Part shown: positions 12,130-23,495 of the stretch, piece after piece
Layout: each line of letters opens with the position of its first letter
How positions within the stretch are numbered: the stretch's first letter is position 1
Source of the DNA: Paracentrotus lividus
Taxonomy: Eukaryota; Echinodermata; Echinoidea; Camarodonta; Echinidae
DNA length: 64,000 nucleotides
Direction: 5' to 3'
NCBI GenBank assembly: GCA_940671915.1
Contig: CALNVZ010000174.1
Span: 75,123,704-75,187,703, forward strand
Notes under the pieces: generated by a model
Seen by the model: the letters and a program-made list of their open reading frames with translations, nothing else
Databases searched by the model: none
Told to the model about the DNA's origin: nothing
Translations under genes and position numbers: made by a program

Positions 12130-12862
12130 CTTGGAGAGCAAGTCACCTTTCGTACTATTGTGTTTTGGTTTTGATTTTTTTATGTGAAGCGCCTTAAAGG
12201 AAACCAATACCCAAGGAAATAGTCACATTCATAGGAAAGAGCATAATGAGAGGAGCAATTTAAAAAAAAAGTTTCATCAAAATCGGTTATAAAATAAGAG
12301 AGTTATGGAAGTTTGAAAAGTCTCGTTTTACCATGTATGGGGATTCTCAAATTGGCAACATTGGCTTCAAAATGGCCGATTTTATGGACAACTCTCCATT
12401 GGTTTTGTACACAAATTTTCAGCTTTTCCGCATTTTCTTTCAAAATATGTCTTAACTCCTTCTGAGCCCAACATATGTTGTGTGAAATATAATTTTCCAT
12501 GACATATTTTGAGCTCAGAAGTAAATAAGACATATTTTGAAAGAAAATGGGGAAAATCTGAAAATTTGTGTACAAAACAAATGGAGAGTTGTCCATAAAA
12601 TCGGCCATTTTGAAGCCGATGTTGCCAGTTTGAGGATCCCCATAGAAGGTAAAACGAGACTTTTCAAACTTCCATAACTTTCTTATTTTATAACCGATTT
12701 GATGAAACTTTTTTTAAATTGCTACTCTGATTGTGCTCTTTTTTATGAAAATGACTTTTTCCTTGGGTATTGGTCCCCTTTCAACAAATTTATTTTGAAG
12801 GGCGTTATATAAGAATTTATTATTGTTATTATTATTATTATTATTATTATCATTATTATTAT
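12130..12862 (+). mobile_element. LINE 3' UTR and microsatellite tail, in two pieces
   Basis: Sequence after the 7.8-kb element (12130-12195) ends TTTTATGTGAAGCGCCTT. After the foldback MITE it resumes at 12783 and gives TTGAAGGGCGTTATATAAG followed by an ATT-rich tail to 12862. GAAGCGCCTT...GGGCG.TATATAA is the usual closing motif of L2-like LINE 3' ends in marine invertebrates. Joined with 3800-4292 it makes one coherent 5'-truncated LINE in the plus orientation. Confidence 0.65.
12196..12782. mobile_element. Foldback MITE, 587 bp, near-complete palindrome
   Basis: The ends ACCAATACCCAAGGAAA (about 12203) and TTTCCTTGGGTATTGGT (to 12773) are inverted, and the match continues almost to the centre near 12485. 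For example AAACTTCCATAACT-type text and CGGCCATTTTGAAG occur in both arms at roughly 93% identity by eye. No ORF. It is inserted in the LINE 3' UTR. Confidence 0.85.
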
Positions 12863-13554
12863 CTACCTTTAGAGACTTGTTCTTTATTTCATTAACAGGA
12901 TAGTGTATCAATTCTCCAGAATTATCATCCCTCATTTTAAAGGTCGAAAAGAATCAATGTTTTAATTTGTTTCACATTGTTATTATTCACATAACACCAT
13001 CTAAATAAAAACCTATTATTGGAACAAAAAAATTGAGCCATTAAACCAATCATCGCTGCTTTAATGAAAAATATTTCATGTAGGCTTAACCCTTCTTGAT
13101 TGGTATTTATATTTTTCAGAGAAAAATATAGGGGGTGGGGTTAAAAACCTATCATTTCGTGAGCACATATATTTCATGAAAACTAATATTTCAAAATTGA
13201 GGGCGCTATGGACAATATGCAAATTAGCATGTAATGTATGGCCATGTGACCTAACAAAAAAACATTTAGAAATGGTCTATTATTATGGTCTCTTAAAGAG
13301 ATATGCAGACATTTAGCTCCCTAATGTTGTTGAAATGTCCATATTAAACATCTATTTTCTCAATTCTAGAAGGAAATTGGGTAATTTGGCGGCCATTTTG
13401 TGTGACGTCACATATCTCAAAATGCTCAATGCTGACAAAGTGTCAGCAATGGGATTCTTCAAATAGAATGTTTAGGCAATCATAATCCGTTGAAAAAAAA
13501 ACTATAGACGTCAAAACAAGGTTAGGCCCCAAAATTGCAATCTGCTGCTGGACT
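12863..13554. other. No gene recognised
   Basis: AT-rich sequence without an identifiable feature. The short ORF at 12714-12935 reads through the LINE tail and is not credible. Confidence 0.45.
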
Positions 13555-14031
13555 AAAAGCTCATATTCTCAACTATCATGAAAATAATGCACTCTTCAGT
13601 GAGCAATGTCCACTTTTATGAAGGACACAAAAAATAGCCTGTGCAGGAATTTGCTGTTCATTTATCACCTTGGCATGGCATGCCAAGAAGGATTCAAAAG
13701 AAATTATGGAATAAATCAGCTAACAGAGTAAAAGATATATCAAAAGTCAGAAATGAACAATCAATATTATGCAAAATATAGTTTTTCACCGTTTTTCTTT
13801 AATATCATTGGTTTTTGCTATCACTTCTGTTTATTTTTGTCTTTGTTAGCCGATTTATTCCATTATTACTTGAATCCTTCTTGGCATGCCATACCCAGGA
13901 GATAAATGAATAGCAAGTTCCTGCACAGGCTATTTTTTTGTGTCCTTCGTAAAAGTGGGCATTACTCACTGAAGAATGCGTTATTTTCTGAATTTTTTGT
14001 CACATAATGATAGTTGAGGATGTGAGCTTTA
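13555..14031. mobile_element. Foldback MITE, ~480 bp
   Basis: The left arm has AATAGCCTGTGCAGGAA (13633) and CTTGGCATGGCATGCCAAGA. The right arm has TTCCTGCACAGGCTATT (13917-13933) and TTCTTGGCATGCCATACC. The arms pair out to TAAAGCTCA at 13555 and TGAGCTTTA at 14031, around a centre near 13790. Confidence 0.8.
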
Positions 14032-14084
14032 TATACATCTAAACCTTTTCCCCAAGAATCATAAATATTTAATTTGGCAGTGTT

Positions 14085-14115
14085 TAGTTCTTTTTGGGAC
14101 GCACTGTATAATGCA
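14085..14115. repeat. Solo Tc1/mariner-like terminus
   Basis: TTTTTGGGACGCACTGTATA (14090-14109) is the reverse complement of a TACAGTGCGTCCC-type mariner terminal repeat. Similar ends lie at 17263-17277 and at 56762. No partner end in inverted orientation at a sensible distance was found for this copy. Confidence 0.4.
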
Positions 14116-14129
14116 CAATTAACTCAACA

Positions 14130-16480
14130 TTTTCAGCTCGCGCTTCGCGCTCACGGATACTAAATACGGTATATACTAATACTACACAATTATCAAAAAA
14201 AAAATAATAACACTAGAGAGTGCCCCTAAATTTATTCCATATATCTTTTAAAACCCTAAATTTTCGGCTGGCGCTTCGCGCTCGCTGATACTAAATTATA
14301 ATGCACAAATAACCCCAATTTTTACCTCAAAATTTGCAACTTGCGCTTCACGCTCGAGGATACTAAATAGGGTCTACAATACACAATTATCTACATTGTT
14401 TTTATACTATAAAGTGCCCCTTTATTTATTCTTCAGCCATGTCAGCGCGTCCCCCCCCCAAAAAAAAAAATAAAAAAATAAAAAAATGTCCCTCTGATTG
14501 GGCGCTAAATAACTTCTATAATAAAAAATTATTGCCAATTTCATTTCCATATTTTGAAAGCCCAAATCATTCTGCGATTTCTGTGCAATTTTTAAATGTT
14601 TCGCTTTATTGGTTTTGATTACGCAGGCTCTTTTGTAAGAGTAGTCATTTATGGTCCATTCCAAGTTTGATAAAAGGAGTACATTACAAAACTGCCAGAC
14701 ATTATTCTGTGCTTAACTTGTATTTAAGTTTAACAACTGTGATGTTCATGCTTTTGTTTTCAAGGAACAATGCCATATCGTACTGGCCATGAGTCTAGAC
14801 TAGTTCGGGATTTGAGTCTAGAGAGTCGTGGAGACGTCTCCTAAGTCTCCAGGGAAGTGTGTGGAAATTAAAATCAAAGTCTAAAAAAACAGGTTATCAA
14901 GTCGCTAGCTGAAGTCAACCTGATATCGCTGATACTCGTCTGTCTACTGGTGATACACAAAATTGGTCACGACTAGTTCGCGACTCCAGTCTCTGTAGTC
15001 TTGAAGACTTTGCCACAACGTCTTCTGGATCTCCAGGGAGTCGCCCCAAAAATTCAATTAAAAGACTTTGAAAAAGCCAGACATTTTCCATTGTGAACAA
15101 GTCATGTCATCGCCGTGACTAATTTCGTACATGACTGGTAGACTAAAGAGTCACTCTGACTTGCTATTATTTAAAAAAAATGGAAAATGTCTTTAAAAAT
15201 CAAACATGTCTGGCTTTTTTTTTTTTTTGAAGTCTTATTTTATTTTTTAGGTAACTCCCTGGAGACCCAGAAGACTACGGAGACTGGAGTCGCGAACTAC
15301 TCGTGACCGATTTGTGTATGACTAGTAGATAGAAGAGACTGGAAAACTATTTTTTAGACTCTGATATTAATTTCCACACACTTCCTTAGAGACTCAGGAG
15401 ACGTCTCCATGACTCTCGAGACTCAAATCCCGAACTAGTCTAGACTCCTGGCCAATAAGATATGGCATTGTTCCTTGAAAACAAAAGCATGAATATGACA
15501 GTTGTTAAAATGAAATAAAAGTTAAGCACAGAATAATGTATAGCATTTTGTAATGTACGGTATTCCTTTTCATCAAACTTAGAATGGGCCAAAAATGACT
15601 ACTCTTACAAAAGAGCCTGCGTAATCAAAACCAATATAGTGACACATTTAAAAATTGCACAGGAATCGCAGAAATATGTGGGCTTTCAAAATATGCATAT
15701 GAAATTGGCAATAATTCTTTATTTAGCGCCCAATTAGAGGGACATTTTTTCTGGGACAAGTTATATATATTTTGTTTATAAATTATAAATTTTCGGCCCG
15801 CGCTTCGCGCTCGCTGATACTAAATCATAATGCACAAATTACTCAAATTTTTGCCTTAAAATTTTAAGTTGCGCTAGCGGATACTAAATCATAATGCACA
15901 GATAATTCGGCTCGCGTTTTGCGCTCGCAGATACCAATTCAGTAGGGTATATAATGCACAATTAACTCAAAATTTTACCTCAAAAATCAGCTCGCGATTC
16001 GCGCTCGCGGATGCTAAATAGGGTCTATAATACACAATTATCTATAAAAAAAAATATATGCTAGAAAGTGCCTCTTTATTTATTCCATCCATAGTTTTAA
16101 AAACCCAAATTTAATTTACTAAATCATATTGCACAAATAACTCCAATTTTTACCTCAAAATTTTCAACTCGCACTTCGCGCTCGCGGATACCAAATAGGG
16201 TCTCTAATACACAAATATCTTTTTAAAAAAATCATAAAAGTGCCCCTTTATTAATTCCATATATCTTTTAAAATCCCAAATTTCGGCTCGCGCTTCGCGC
16301 TCGCGGATGCTAAATTATAATGCACAAATAACTCAAATTTTCTTGTCACGCTTCGGATAGTAAATTTTTGGGGGGCGCAACCCCTAGTCATCCGGATACA
16401 TTTCTCTTTATGTCCCTGGTCTCAATTGCCCCCTCTTCAGGAAAATGCCCCTTTTCCATCGTAACCCCCACTTTCAAATT
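14130..16480 (+). mobile_element. Element with CpG-rich mirror-repeat array (copy 2)
   Basis: GCTCGCGCTTCGCGCTCG or diverged forms occur near 14136, 14263, 14340, 15797, 15908, 15988, 16170 and 16287. Each is followed by GGATACTAAAT and TAATGCACAA, with AGTGCCCCTTTATTTATTCC at intervals. The array is interrupted by a 1.26-kb foldback (14486-15746). It closes with CATCCGGATACATTTCTCTT and TTCCATCGTAACCCCCACTT, text shared with the 49.9-kb copy. Confidence 0.7.
14486..15746. mobile_element. Foldback element, 1.26 kb, GAGAC/GTCTC-rich
   Basis: TGTCCCTCTGATTGGGCGC (14487) pairs with GCGCCCAATTAGAGGGACA (15726-15744). The arms keep matching inwards (AGGCTCTTTTGTAAGAGTAG at 14628 against CTACTCTTACAAAAGAGCCT at 15599) around a centre near 15120. 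The inner arms are full of GAGTC, GACTC and GAGACGTCTCC words. No ORF. It sits inside the CpG-rich array. Confidence 0.85.
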
Positions 16481-17087
16481 TCAAAGTTTTTGTGGTTTGT
16501 AGGGTATGAAACAAACCTTCTTTTATGTAGTTGATGTCATTGCGTTTTTTCAGCAAGTTTCAATGAAATGTTATCTTTGTTAAAGTGGATGCGTTCTCGA
16601 TTATGAGTCTCTGGAGTCTCGGAGAGGTCGCCGTGACCATGGTGACGTCTCCTGAGTCCCCAGGAAGTTGCGAGAAAACCAAACATATTTCAAACATGTT
16701 CCATGTTTTAGTAGACTTCTTTCAGACGAGAGCAAGTCTCTGCGATGTCTCTGCGGGGTTGCCGCGACGTCCCCTAAGTATCCACAACGCAGAGCCGTTG
16801 TTGGAACTTGCTGGCAATTAAAAGAAATCGAACAGGTTTGACAATTTTTTAGACTTTTGTTCAATTTCCCACGACACCCTGAAGTCTCAGGAGTCGTCAC
16901 CACGACGTCTCCACTACTCAAGAGACTCATATGATAGAGAACCTATGAAAGTGAATCCCATTGCCAGTTGGCAAATCAGATTGCATTTCATTGAAACTTT
17001 GTGTGAAAAAACGCCCCAAAAACGATTAAACCAAAAAGTTGCTTTCGTACCCTACAAACGAAAAACTTAAAGTGGGTTTTTGTACTT
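16460..17087. mobile_element. Foldback element, 0.63 kb, GAGTCTC-rich
   Basis: GGTTTGTAGGGTATGAAAC (16494) mirrors TTTCGTACCCTACAAACG (17043), and TTTCAATGAAAT (16557) mirrors ATTTCATTGAAAC (16985). The central part around 16600-16930 carries GAGTCTC, GACGTCTCC and TGAGTCCCCAGG, like the larger foldback at 14486-15746, so the two are probably related. Overlapping ORFs on both strands reflect the palindrome. Confidence 0.75.
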
Positions 17088-17480
17088 GTCACCTTTAATG
17101 GACCATAACCCATCCAACTCTGTGACCCCTGACAATATTGACGTAAGCAATGTATCAAATTAAAGCTGATGTCTTAATTAATATTTTAGTAAACAAATCA
17201 CAAAAAATAAACAATGATACTTTTGAAATTACTGAACTTTGAACTTCGATAACCTTTTTAGGGACACACTGTATTAATCTAGGAATAATATTTTCATATT
17301 ATAGTGAGAGTTGATTTGAAGGTTGGAATAGGATATGTCGATATGCATTATTTGTCTTTTTACATAGATCAAATACTGCTTGGGTAATATTTAATTTCAG
17401 ATGCAGTGTTACAGATATGTTTTGGTTAAAAATTCTTCCAAATGAAGGTCAAGGAGACAATATTAATCATTACCCCGTCC
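17088..17480. other. No gene; solo mariner-like terminus at 17263-17277
   Basis: Apart from TTTTTAGGGACACACTGTA (about 17258-17276), which resembles a Tc1/mariner terminus, nothing is recognised. Confidence 0.4.
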
Positions 17481-17483
17481 AGT

Positions 17484-18033
17484 TGGGGTAAGTGGGTAAA
17501 TTTCATGCAATGGACTGTGATATAAAACGTTTTGTAAACTTTTTTTATGATTTGAAATACTATTGAAATTGGTGCGTCCCACTTACCCCAATCATCATGT
17601 TCATGTGGGGTAAATGGGACAGTTCAATTAAAACAATTGCTTTAAGTCTTTTGTTTACATCATTTCATTTTAGATTATTTTCTAGTTTTAAATTTATTTT
17701 GTGAACCATTCCAATGCCAAGTTACCCCTAAAACAAAAGGGATCTGGAAAACACAAGGAAATCCGACCAGTTTATAGTTCACCATGATTTCTGAAATAGC
17801 TATGTGACAATCGTTTTATGTCAAGACGTGAGATGTTACATATTTTTAACGATTATTTTTCCGATAACTGTCAATTTTTTCCCAATGCAGGCATGTAATT
17901 TGTTGTTAGATGTATGTTTATTCATGCTAAAATAGTTCCTCCACTAAGCTATGTCTTAATCATAGGCATATTATGCAATTCCCCCAAAGTGTCCCCCTAA
18001 TCCCAGTGTCCCATTTACCCCACTTTACCCGAT
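17484..18033. mobile_element. MITE with GGGGTAAATGGGACA-type ends
   Basis: The left end GTTGGGGTAAGTGGGTAAA and the right end TTTACCCCACTTTACCC are inverted and rich in GGGTAAA words. Internal copies occur (CCCACTTACCCCAATCATC at 17577, GTGGGGTAAATGGGACAG at 17605). Non-coding. Exact ends uncertain. Confidence 0.5.
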
Positions 18034-19245
18034 TGATCTCCTCCTCCGTTGACTTTATGTACAGAGGTATAACAAAAGTGAAATTCGGCATATATCAAAT
18101 GTCAAATTTTGTCTATTTGACTGTAAGTTATATTATGAAACTTTGAAATAGCTTCTACTGGTCTCTAACTAACAAGTTCTTGATTAAAATTACGTATTCG
18201 AAAAGTCAATGAATCATGACGAAGCCCTAAACTTTTTTCTCATTTGCATGGAATATCGGGATTTTGGTGAAAAAATCCGAAGTATGCCCCGAAAAGAATT
18301 GTTGTATTCAATCAAAATAAGACTTTAAATTTTAGTCCATATATGAAAGAAGGGCTATTCCAGTCTCACGATTTCATTGAAGCATGAATTTGTAATAAAT
18401 GCCATATATCATTGACATGTGCCCAAAGAGTATAAATACAACCCCAAAAATTCATTGAGGTGATTTTTAGTGCACAAAATTACTGCAATACCTCTTCGTA
18501 ATTCTAAAACGGCCTATTTTTTGGTTGTTTGATAGGTTCATTCAGCAGTGAATGAGTAATGATTGCATACACTTCCAAAACAGGAATTCCATCACATTTG
18601 ATCGAATATACCATGGCAAAGAAGTAAAAATAGCAGTTTAGGCAAATTTTCTCCTTGCTCACTCAATCGTGACATTTCACAGAAAATCTACTTTCAGTAT
18701 GTTTGGTAGCACGTTTTGCATACATTCTGACGTGTAAAATATTTAAAATCTGAAAATGGGTCGATATCATTGAATCAAAGTTGTGATTTCAGGCTTATGA
18801 ACTTCAAAAAAATTTTGCATTCAACCATTGCTCATGGAAGCATGACTGAATGATGTTTCCTAAAGTTCGCTCCTACAATAGCAACTTAAATTTCCTAGCA
18901 TGGGAGGAAATTTCTTTTTGTGTTGTGTTTATAATTATGATTTACTACATTGTATATGTTTTATAATATCATTCATGTAATATGTTAAATATTTTGTATC
19001 ATCGGTTAATTTTTTTTAATTCGTGAAACCAAGAACCTATGAATTTATTACATAAATTGTTTTCCTTGTTAAAGGTCAGAATAAAGATAAGAATAGAGAC
19101 ATTTGGAATAAACCAAGATAAATAGTCATTCAGTATTATTTGTCAAGTTTTTGGTTTTACAATATTATTAGACAATCTAATTACTATACGTTCACTTGAG
19201 TTTACTCAGTTGTGGCATACACATGATGAACTCTGTAAAGCTGGT
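18034..19245. other. No gene recognised
   Basis: Low-GC sequence with frequent stops in all frames. No array, palindrome or terminus that I can support. Confidence 0.45.
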
Positions 19246-19975
19246 AGACCATAGAGAGTCCACCATTGGTCTACCATAGAGATTCCACCATTAGTCTACC
19301 ATAGCGAGTCCACCATTGGTCTACCAAAGAGAGTCCACCATCGGTCTACCATAGAGAGTCCACCATTGGAATACCATAGAGTGTCCACCATTGGTCTACC
19401 AAAGAGAGTCCACCATTGGTTTACCAAAGAGAGTCCACCATTGCTCTACCATAGAAAGTCCACCATTGGTCTACCAAAGAGGGTCCACCATTGGTCTACC
19501 ATAGAGGGTCCACCATTGGTCTACCAAAGAGGGTCCACCATTGGTCTACCATAGCGAATGGTGGATCCTCTATGGTAGACTAATGGTGGAATCTCTATGG
19601 TAGACCAATGGTGGACTCTCTATGGTGGACTCTCTTTGGTAGACCCATGGTGGACTCTCTATGGTAGACCAATGGTGGACCCTCTTTGGTAGACCATTGG
19701 TGGACTCTCTATGGTAGACCAATGGTGGACCCTCTATGGTAGACCAATGGTAGACCCTCTATGGTAGACCAATGGTGGACCCTCTTTGGTAGACCAATGG
19801 TGGACTTTCTATGGTAGAGCAATGGTGGACTCTCTTTGGTAGACCAATGGTGGACACTCTATGGTATTCCAATGGTGGACTCTCTATGGTAGACCAATGG
19901 TGGACTCTCTTTGGTAGACCAATGGTGGACTCGCTATGGTAGACCAATGGTGGACTCTCTATGGTGGTTTCTACC
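19246..19975. repeat. 25-bp minisatellite arranged as a palindrome
   Basis: The unit CACCATTGGTCTACCATAGA plus GAGTC repeats every 25 bp from about 19261 (next copies at 19286 and 19311) up to a switch point near 19556. Beyond this the same unit runs reverse-complemented (GGTGGACTCTCTATGGTAGA) to about 19975. The two halves form arms of about 300 and 420 bp with almost no spacer. Translations such as STIGLPKRVHHW on either strand are simply the repeat read in frame. Confidence 0.9.
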
Positions 19976-20960
19976 GCTACTGCGGTAGTTACCGCGGTAG
20001 CGGTACCATTGGGGTACCATTCATATACCATTGGTATGCAAATGAAGTCTACCATTGGCCGAAAAATTTAAATTAGGTCGAATGGTATTTTCAATGGTAG
20101 ACCAATGGTGGACCCTCTATGGTAGACCAATGGTGGACCCTCTTTGGTAGACCCTCTATGGTAGACCAATGGTGGACTATCTTTGGTAGACCAATGATAG
20201 TTTCTACCGCGGTAGCGGTACCATTGGGGTACCATTCATATACCATTGGTATGCAAATGAATTCTACCATTGGCCGAAAAATTTAAATTAGGTCAAATGG
20301 TATTTTCAATGGTATTTCCGAATGGTATTCACTGGTACCTCCAAATGGTATTTCAATGGTATGCAATGGTGAATGGTATACTAATTTGCATAATTAATAT
20401 GCAAATATCATTGCTGCAAAATAATGATGCCATAACCGAATGGTAACCCAATGGTAGCCCAATTTTATACCAGTATGGTACCATTCATTTACCATTAATA
20501 TACCATTGGTATGCAAATGAGGTCTACCATTGGCCGAAAAATTTTAATTAGGTCGAATGGTATTTTCAATGGTATTCCGAATGGTATTCCACTGGTACCT
20601 CCGAATGGTATTTCAATGGTATGCAATGGTGAATGGTATACTCATTTGCATAATTAATATGCATATATCATTGCTGCAAAATAATGATGCCATAACCGAA
20701 TGGTAACCCAATGGTAGCTCAATTTTATACCATTAGGGTACCATTCATTTACCATTCATATACCATTGGTATGTAAATGAGGTCTACCATTGGCCGAAAA
20801 ATTTAAATTAGGCCGAATGGTACATTTTAATGGTAGATGAATGGTACCAATGGTACACTTTATATCGTATTTTCAATGGTATTTCTGAATGGTACTCCAC
20901 TGGTACTTCTGAATGGTACTCCACTGGTACTTCTGAATGGTAATCTAATGGTATACCGAT
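19976..20960. repeat. ~260-bp tandem repeat rich in ACCATTGG/AATGGTA
   Basis: ATACCATTGGTATGCAAATG or a close form recurs near 20025, 20240, 20500 and 20760. Each is followed by CTACCATTGGCCGAAAAATT and AATGGTATTTTCAATGGTA. Spacing is about 215-262 bp. The word ACCATT/AATGGT is shared with the adjacent minisatellite, so both belong to one complex satellite. GCGGTAGCGGTACC appears twice (20003, 20209). Confidence 0.85.
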
Positions 20961-21562
20961 ATTTTTTTTTTGTAAGGGTGATTTTGGTGAATGTAGGTGG
21001 CGACAAAGGCCGTAGCGGCTTAAATTTCACTGACCGTTCGGTTCAGCGATGCGTGCAAAGTACGCTGGAGCGCGGTAAACTACAACAGGCCGCCGTTCCG
21101 CTCTACTAAACATGTTCTACCTGGCGACAATCTACGATAGCACCTTGTCGCGACAAGAGAAGACAGGCTACGGTCATTGACGTCAACCCAACTGACGCCG
21201 GCTATTGTTTAATTTGTTGAGAAACCATCTGCGAACAGAATTTTGCTACGTATTTGTTGGCGACAGACGCGATGATTCACGATCTTATAGGCGATTGGAC
21301 CTGCGCATGGTGCGATGGGTACTAAAAAGTCCTTCGTAGGTTGTCGCCACAACGATCGTCTTCTGTGGGACAGGCCCTTTAGGAAACTTATGAAAGTTTG
21401 GAGACTGAGCTATGAAAAAGCCATGCTGACAATACCACCCTTAATGCTGATTAGAAATGTAATCTTATTCCTCTATGGAAAAAAAGGTTAGATTCTAAAG
21501 GGATGTATTGTAGAATAGTACAGAACATTATTTGACAAGTGATACCGTTATGACTCTGCATG
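20961..21562. other. GC-richer segment, unassigned
   Basis: 21000-21360 is CpG-richer than its surroundings (GGTGGCGACAAAGGCCG at 20996, TTGTCGCCACAACGATC at 21340). The GGTGGCGACA / TTGTCGCCAC pair could be the ends of another element of about 350 bp, but the match is short. No gene recognised. Confidence 0.35.
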
Positions 21563-22432
21563 TAGGGGAGAACGGGGACAATTGTAACACGGGGCAATTG
21601 TAACAGAGGCTCCCATTCCTAACAGAAACACGCTAAAAAATTAACCTGTGTACAGAGCATGTACATTTCATCGCTCGAAATGCTATTTGAGTGTAAACAG
21701 TTTTAACGGTTATTTGAACATTTTACAGCAAAAAAACTGTTTTGAGCAGGAAAGTAATATTTTACACTACCCAATTTTCTTCTGGACAAATATGTGGTTG
21801 AGCTTTGGCTGTCATTGTTATTTATTTAGAAGTTATTTTCTTACGCCTGTATTTTGCAAAAGTTTTAACTATGAATACTTGAGCTAAGATAGAAAACAAT
21901 CTCCCCAAATATGGTTGCCCACCACAGGGGCAATAGTAACAATGCCGTTTAGTAAATACTTTTGCCCCGTACCTAGCCCCGGGACAATTCAGCGCGCTGC
22001 CATCGCCCGTACAGAGCACGTAAACTTCTGCAATAATCCCATGCCATGCATATAACAAGTGAAAAATATAATGTAACTTGAGTCAAGCATTGTCATCTTT
22101 TATTATAATTAGCTTATGTGGTTAATGTTGTTTAAATCTTGGATCTCTCAAGTGCATAGCTTTGATAAAGAAAAACAAAATGTTGCAATTTCATGTGTTA
22201 CAATTGCCCCGTACGTCTGTTACAATTGCCCCTGGACACGGGGCAATTGTAACACTCGACAGTCATCTTGTTTTGAAATGTTAATGGCTTCAAAATAACT
22301 TGTTGTACTTAACCCAAACCTATTCATATTTTTTTTTTTTTAATTTAGTTTTAAGCAAGTATTTAGCTTTAATAAATTTGATAGGTCAAATTTGGAAAAA
22401 AAAACTGTTACAATTGTCCCCGGTCTCCCCTA
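21563..22432. mobile_element. TIR element, 870 bp, ACAATTGTAACA type (copy 1)
   Basis: The left end TAGGGGAGAACGGGGACAAT continues into TTGTAACA, and the right end starts TGTTACAATTGTCCCCGGTC and closes with TCCCCTA, in inverted orientation. GGGGCAATTGTAAC occurs inside at 21594 and 22239 and inverted at about 22199 and 22219. No coding capacity. It serves as the uninterrupted reference for the copy at 23246-27598. TA at both ends would fit Tc1/mariner-type insertion, but this is not proven. Confidence 0.85.
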
Positions 22433-22513
22433 CCTTACACTAAGGGTGGTATCGAGTAGACACCCACCCGGAGACTAGACGTATCCGATATTTTTTCCAT
22501 CGAGGAGACGTCT

Positions 22514-22747
22514 AATGCTACAGTCACACAGACACTTACGTTGAGTTACGTCCAGTTGCGTCCAAAAAATTATTTCCTTTTCTGCGGATCCTCATGGATG
22601 CCTACCCATCATACTCAGCTGTGGAAATATTGATAATTTAGTTCATCCAGTAAAACAAAGAAATACATAGGTAGAATAGAAGATGAAATAAGATTAAAAC
22701 AACACAAACGTATCTATACGTAATAAGTGTCTGTGTGACTGCAGCAT
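22514..22747. mobile_element. MITE, 234 bp
   Basis: ATGCTACAGTCACACAGACA (22514) and TGTCTGTGTGACTGCAGCAT (22728-22747) are inverted and nearly perfect, with TTACG/CGTAA continuing inward. Non-coding. Confidence 0.8.
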
Positions 22748-23245
22748 AAGAGATTATAATACTGTGGGGGTGAAACCTTAAGAAACATTAGTTGATAAAG
22801 CTTAAATTTGTTGTATTGCTGAATCACAATAAAAATTTAATGTCTACTTGCTCGGGGCTACCTACATGACCTATGCCAACATATCAGCAAAAAAGGGAAG
22901 GAACAGAATGAGGTTGAAATACATGATTCGAATTTAAACACAATGTCCAATGTTGAACAACCTGAGCAGAATTGCTTAACCTAGCAGTCTATGGACAAAT
23001 GGCTCAGTCAATTCGGTCTCCCCCCCCCCCCCATCACAGAAAGATGCTTTTTTTTTTTAATTCCTTGACAATAACACAACATCGCATGTCCGCCGCACTC
23101 CTTAATGAATAATATGAATAATACATGAACGAAAACAAAGATGACGGTCCAGGTTGGGCGGAGCTTCCAATTTCGAGCATGTGATTGGACAATGGATAGG
23201 TTTTTCGTTCGACGATTCGGTCGACCGTTCAAAACGCAGGAACAC
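22748..23245. other. No gene recognised
   Basis: Contains a C-run at 23021-23032 and a GGTCGACC-like stretch near 23217. No feature identified. Confidence 0.4.
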
Positions 23246-23495
23246 TAGGGGAGACCGGGAACAATTGTAACAGAGGCTCCCATTCCTAGCAGAAACACGC
23301 TATAAACTTAAAATTTGTAGAGAGCATGCGCATTTCATCGCTCCACATACTGTATGAATGCTAGCAGATTTAACGGTTCGTGGAACTTTCTACAGCAGAA
23401 AAACCGTTTTTTGAGCAGGAAAGTAATATTTCACATTACCCATTGTTTTTCTTCTGGACAAATATGTAGATGAGCTACAGCTGTCATTTTTATAT

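Noticed and set aside
16585-16930. Overlapping ORFs on both strands with similar content
   Set aside because: The region is a foldback palindrome, so both strands read alike. No motif.
19246-19975. CRISPR-like regularly repeated array
   Set aside because: Units are contiguous 25-bp minisatellite repeats without unique spacers, in a eukaryotic context.
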